Below, one piece after another: positions 61,188 through 64,000 of a stretch of DNA of 64,000 bases. Position 1 is the stretch's first letter; every line of letters begins with the position of its first letter. The position numbers and the translations under genes were made by a program. The DNA comes from Pochonia chlamydosporia 170. Taxonomy: Eukaryota; Ascomycota; Sordariomycetes; Hypocreales; Clavicipitaceae. The notes beneath the pieces were generated by a model. The model did no database searches. It was not told where the DNA came from and saw nothing but the letters and a program-made list of their open reading frames with translations. Location of the stretch: contig NC_035790.1 of the NCBI RefSeq assembly GCF_001653235.2, positions 8,551,223-8,615,222 of the forward strand, read 5' to 3'.

Positions 61188-61899
61188 TATATAAAGTAGC
61201 TACTATTAATAGTAATAAGCTAGATTAAATAATAGCTAGATATATATCTAGTTATAGTAAGCACTAATCTAATAGATAATATAAAGCTTATAGCATATAT
61301 AGATAGCATCTAAGGCAAAGAACTACTATAATAGATCTTCTTTAATAAGTATTATATAGTAATTTTAGATTCTAAGTATTAGAACTAGCTAAAAAAGCTA
61401 AAGTTTTTATATATATATAGGCACCTAGTAGTAATACTAATAGTAATATTACTAGTTAGAATAGAGAAATAGTTCTAGTAGCTTATACTTATAGAGAATA
61501 TACTAATTATATAGGTAAAGATAATAAAAAGTAATATCTAGTACTATATAATAACTATAAAGAAGAGTAGTAGTAGTAGTAGTATAATAACCTTAGGGTT
61601 AGATTAGGATTAGCATTATTATCTAAAAGCTATCTTGCCAGACTAATTCTAACTAAGCTAGATAGATAGGTTACAAAAGGAAAGCTAGCAAACTAAGTAC
61701 GTAAAAAGAGGGGTTTTTATAGAACCTTAGAGGTAGATAGAGGGGATAGAGAAGATAGTAGGGAGGGAATAAATAGACAGAAAGACAGAAATAGAGAGAC
61801 TAGATAGAATAGATAGAAGATAGATATAAAAGTTAGAAATAGGTAGGGGGAAAGAAAAGGAGGAACAGGGAGGAAAAGAAGGAAAGGAAAAGAAGGGAT
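61188..61899. other. AT-rich spacer between transposon relics
   Basis: No open frame or recognised repeat. The right part, about 61,730-61,900, is purine-rich (GATAGA and GGAAA runs). Confidence 0.5.
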
Positions 61900-63290
61900 A
61901 GAAAATTAGGTAGCCTTAGCTGCCTTAGATGCTCTATTCTTCGCTAGTTAGGTCCACATTACAAGCTAGCTAGCCTCTTCTATAGGTGGTTTTTTCCCAC
62001 TAATAGAGAGAGCTGCATAGGCTTTATACTTAGCTAGCGTAATCCCAACGGAATTATCTATCTAAGTAGAAGCAGTAGGGCCTATAGCATCCTAAATTTC
62101 CCTATAGTGCTTAGCAGAGACCTTCTCTAGAAGGCCCCTAGCTGAAAAAATAAGGGGCCTAAAGACAGAGCCTAAAGCCCTATATTTCCGGCTTTTCTTA
62201 GCTATAGCTTCTAAAAGGGTGCTATAGGGGTCTTTCCTATAGAAGGCCTTATTTATAGCTACTATCTGTACGTTATAAAAGTACTTAGTGCCAGATAGGG
62301 CAACTGTGAAATTAGGTCTCTTCTAAATGCCTTCTGCTAGATTAGAGGGTTCTTTCCTAACTTCTAAGCTAGCCTAGCTAGATAGTGCTTTTATAAGAGC
62401 ATAGGTAACTTAGTTATAGCGGGAGGTCTACTTTCTATCTGCTGCCTTATAGCAGTCTTTGTGGTTAATAGAGGCTAGGGCCCTATAATAGCTATAGGAG
62501 CTATCCCTATTTCCTACGGGAAGAAGCAGTTAGCTGTAAAGGGATTTTGTAACCTCTAGGTCTGTAAGATAGAGGGTCTTTATAGTAGGCAGCACATCTA
62601 GCTACTTTTGCCCTAGATAGCTAGTGTTTTCCACCCTAGCCCTCTTTTCAGAGGGGTCTAAGGTAGAATCTAGAAAGGAAAGAGCGCTAGAATTAGCTTC
62701 TACTAGGACCTTCTAAACAGATAGGGCCTTAGTAGGGCTAGCTATAGGAATTTATCCTAGAATTTAGTCTAGCGTTAGCTGGGAGGCTGCCCTAGCTGCC
62801 TGGAAGATTCCGTTAGCTAGGTTTGCGTGGAGAGGAATTCTAAGGCCTCCCTCTCTAGCTAGAAAACCTATTAGAAGGGGATTTATCCTATTCTTAGAAG
62901 GTTCTAGGTCCCTATAGCTTGTAGAGGCTAGAGGCCTAGTAGCTCTAGTAGCTAGAGCTCTAATTTAACTGCAAATAAGAGAGTTAAGCTCTCTCTAAAG
63001 GTTCCTAAGGCTGGCTAGATCTAGCTATCTTAGGAGATACCTTAGAAGGAGGTATATACTTTCCCTAAGAAGTAGCAGGAAATACTGCTTAGGGATTCCT
63101 TCTAAGAGAGCTAGAACCCTCTAGAAGTTCTTAATCTTCCCCTCTAGAAAGAACCTTCTAGCAGCTAGAGGTCTTATAAAGAACCCTAAGGCAGCTAGTC
63201 CTTCCTTTCTAAGGGATTCCACAGAGGCTTTCTTGCTCTTTTGTCAATTAAGGGAGGCAGGAGATTTTTAGAAGACCCTAGGCGCTATTG
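61900..63290 (-). mobile_element. RIP-mutated retroelement relic (reverse-transcriptase C-terminal region, probably non-LTR)
   Basis: One minus-strand frame reads as coherent protein for several hundred codons, broken almost only by TAG where CAG (Gln) or TGG (Trp) would be expected, the RIP pattern. Readable pieces include GGLRIPLHANLANGIFQAA, FTVALSGTKYFYNVQIVAIN and FRPLIFSARGLLEK. The GGL-x-IP-x-HA-x-x-A block resembles the region after the polymerase core of LINE-like reverse transcriptases. The catalytic core itself was not identified, so the class is tentative. Confidence 0.5.
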
Positions 63291-64000
63291 ACGGGTATAT
63301 CAGACTGAATTCTTTTCAATTTTGTAAGGGAGTGGGGTAAAAGGGTCAGGGTTTTTCACTCCAAATTCTTCAGACAGATGTCTAAGGCAGAGTCAGGGTC
63401 AGGGTCAGAGTAAAGGTCAGAGTTAGGGTCAGAGTATCGTGGATTGGGGTCTGAGTGAGGGACAGAGTATCGAGTATTACGGTCTTAGTACGGACTGGAT
63501 TACAGGTCAGTAACACGCCAAAGGACCAAAAGGTGCTAACGGTTAGTGAAAGAAAATAGGTTTATCATTTGAGTAAGTCTACGTAAACCGTCATTGAACC
63601 GCGTACCATCGATGAGCACACTAGCGAGTGATATCGCGCCGCTGCGTAAGGTAAGGTTTACAATCATTATAAAAGCCAGTGGGAGACAGTCCGTAGAACC
63701 AGCGTAACCCAACGCGGGCTAACAAAGATCTAATAGCATATATATAAAAAAAGGCATATAAGGCAGCTACATAAAGCATATATAGAGTCCACGGCGCGCC
63801 CCAGTATTGACCGTGATGACAGCGCACTACTGGCGAGAGCGTTATTCTGCATACCCAAGAATTAACTGTGAAAGTTACGTAAAATTGGCAAGACTTTTTA
63901 CTTTGATTGATTTGGTTGTCGGGGCAGGGTCAGAGTAAGGGCCAGAGTATCGAGTTTTAGGGCCAGGTCTGGGTCAGGGTCAGAGTACGGGGTCAGAGTA
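63291..64000. repeat. Sub-telomere-like degenerate GGGTCAGAGTA repeats around a unique segment
   Basis: Two G-rich tracts (63388-63478 and 63920-64000, the latter running off the window) are built from GGGTCAGGGTCAGAGTA-type units with occasional TTAGGG-like words. Both contain CAGAGTATCGAGT. Between them about 440 bp of ordinary sequence shows no supported gene. Confidence 0.6.

Overview
The window looks like a sub-telomeric arm of a filamentous ascomycete (Pezizomycotina, probably Sordariomycetes/Hypocreales; inferred from gene content, not proven). Supporting signs are short GT-AG introns of 50-70 bp with CTAAC/CTAAT-like branch sites, a highly reducing polyketide synthase, HsbA-type surface proteins, a Sln1-type hybrid histidine kinase, an F-box/ankyrin protein, and long AT-rich stretches with the TpA excess and in-frame TAG/TAA stops typical of repeat-induced point mutation (RIP).

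Layout. (1) 1.5-17.3 kb is a probable secondary-metabolite locus: a GPI-anchored repeat protein, a highly reducing PKS without a C-methyltransferase domain (minus strand, six exons, about 2295 aa), a divergently transcribed LovG/FSH1-type serine hydrolase, a GT1-family glycosyltransferase and a secreted type-B carboxylesterase/lipase. (2) 18.2-24.1 kb holds two convergent HsbA paralogues (one GPI-anchored, one freely secreted) and a bHLH regulator. (3) 26.6-33.7 kb holds a class-V-aminotransferase/MOCOS-like PLP enzyme and an isocitrate-lyase/PEP-mutase superfamily lyase, separated by a 1.9 kb RIP-degraded island. (4) 35.4-44.0 kb holds a DUF1275 membrane protein, a group VI hybrid histidine kinase and a fungal transcription-factor-like gene. 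(5) From 45 kb to the right end the DNA is mostly RIP-mutated transposon debris: three copies of one pogo/Fot1-like DNA transposon (one with both terminal inverted repeats and TA duplications), two copies of one LTR (one a solo LTR with a 5-bp target duplication) and a retroelement relic. An intact 821-aa F-box/ankyrin gene and a small secreted-protein candidate sit in this compartment. The last 0.6 kb carries degenerate GGGTCAGAGTA-type repeats suggestive of sub-telomere.

How the genes may work together (inference). The PKS would build a reduced, non-C-methylated chain, the LovG-like hydrolase would release it, and the glycosyltransferase would attach a sugar. The lipase may belong to the same locus or be an unrelated secreted enzyme. 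No P450, methyltransferase or transporter is visible nearby, so the product would be simple or tailored by genes outside the window. Gene models were spliced by eye from splice consensus and conserved motifs. Exact starts, and the ends of the weaker genes, need transcript evidence.
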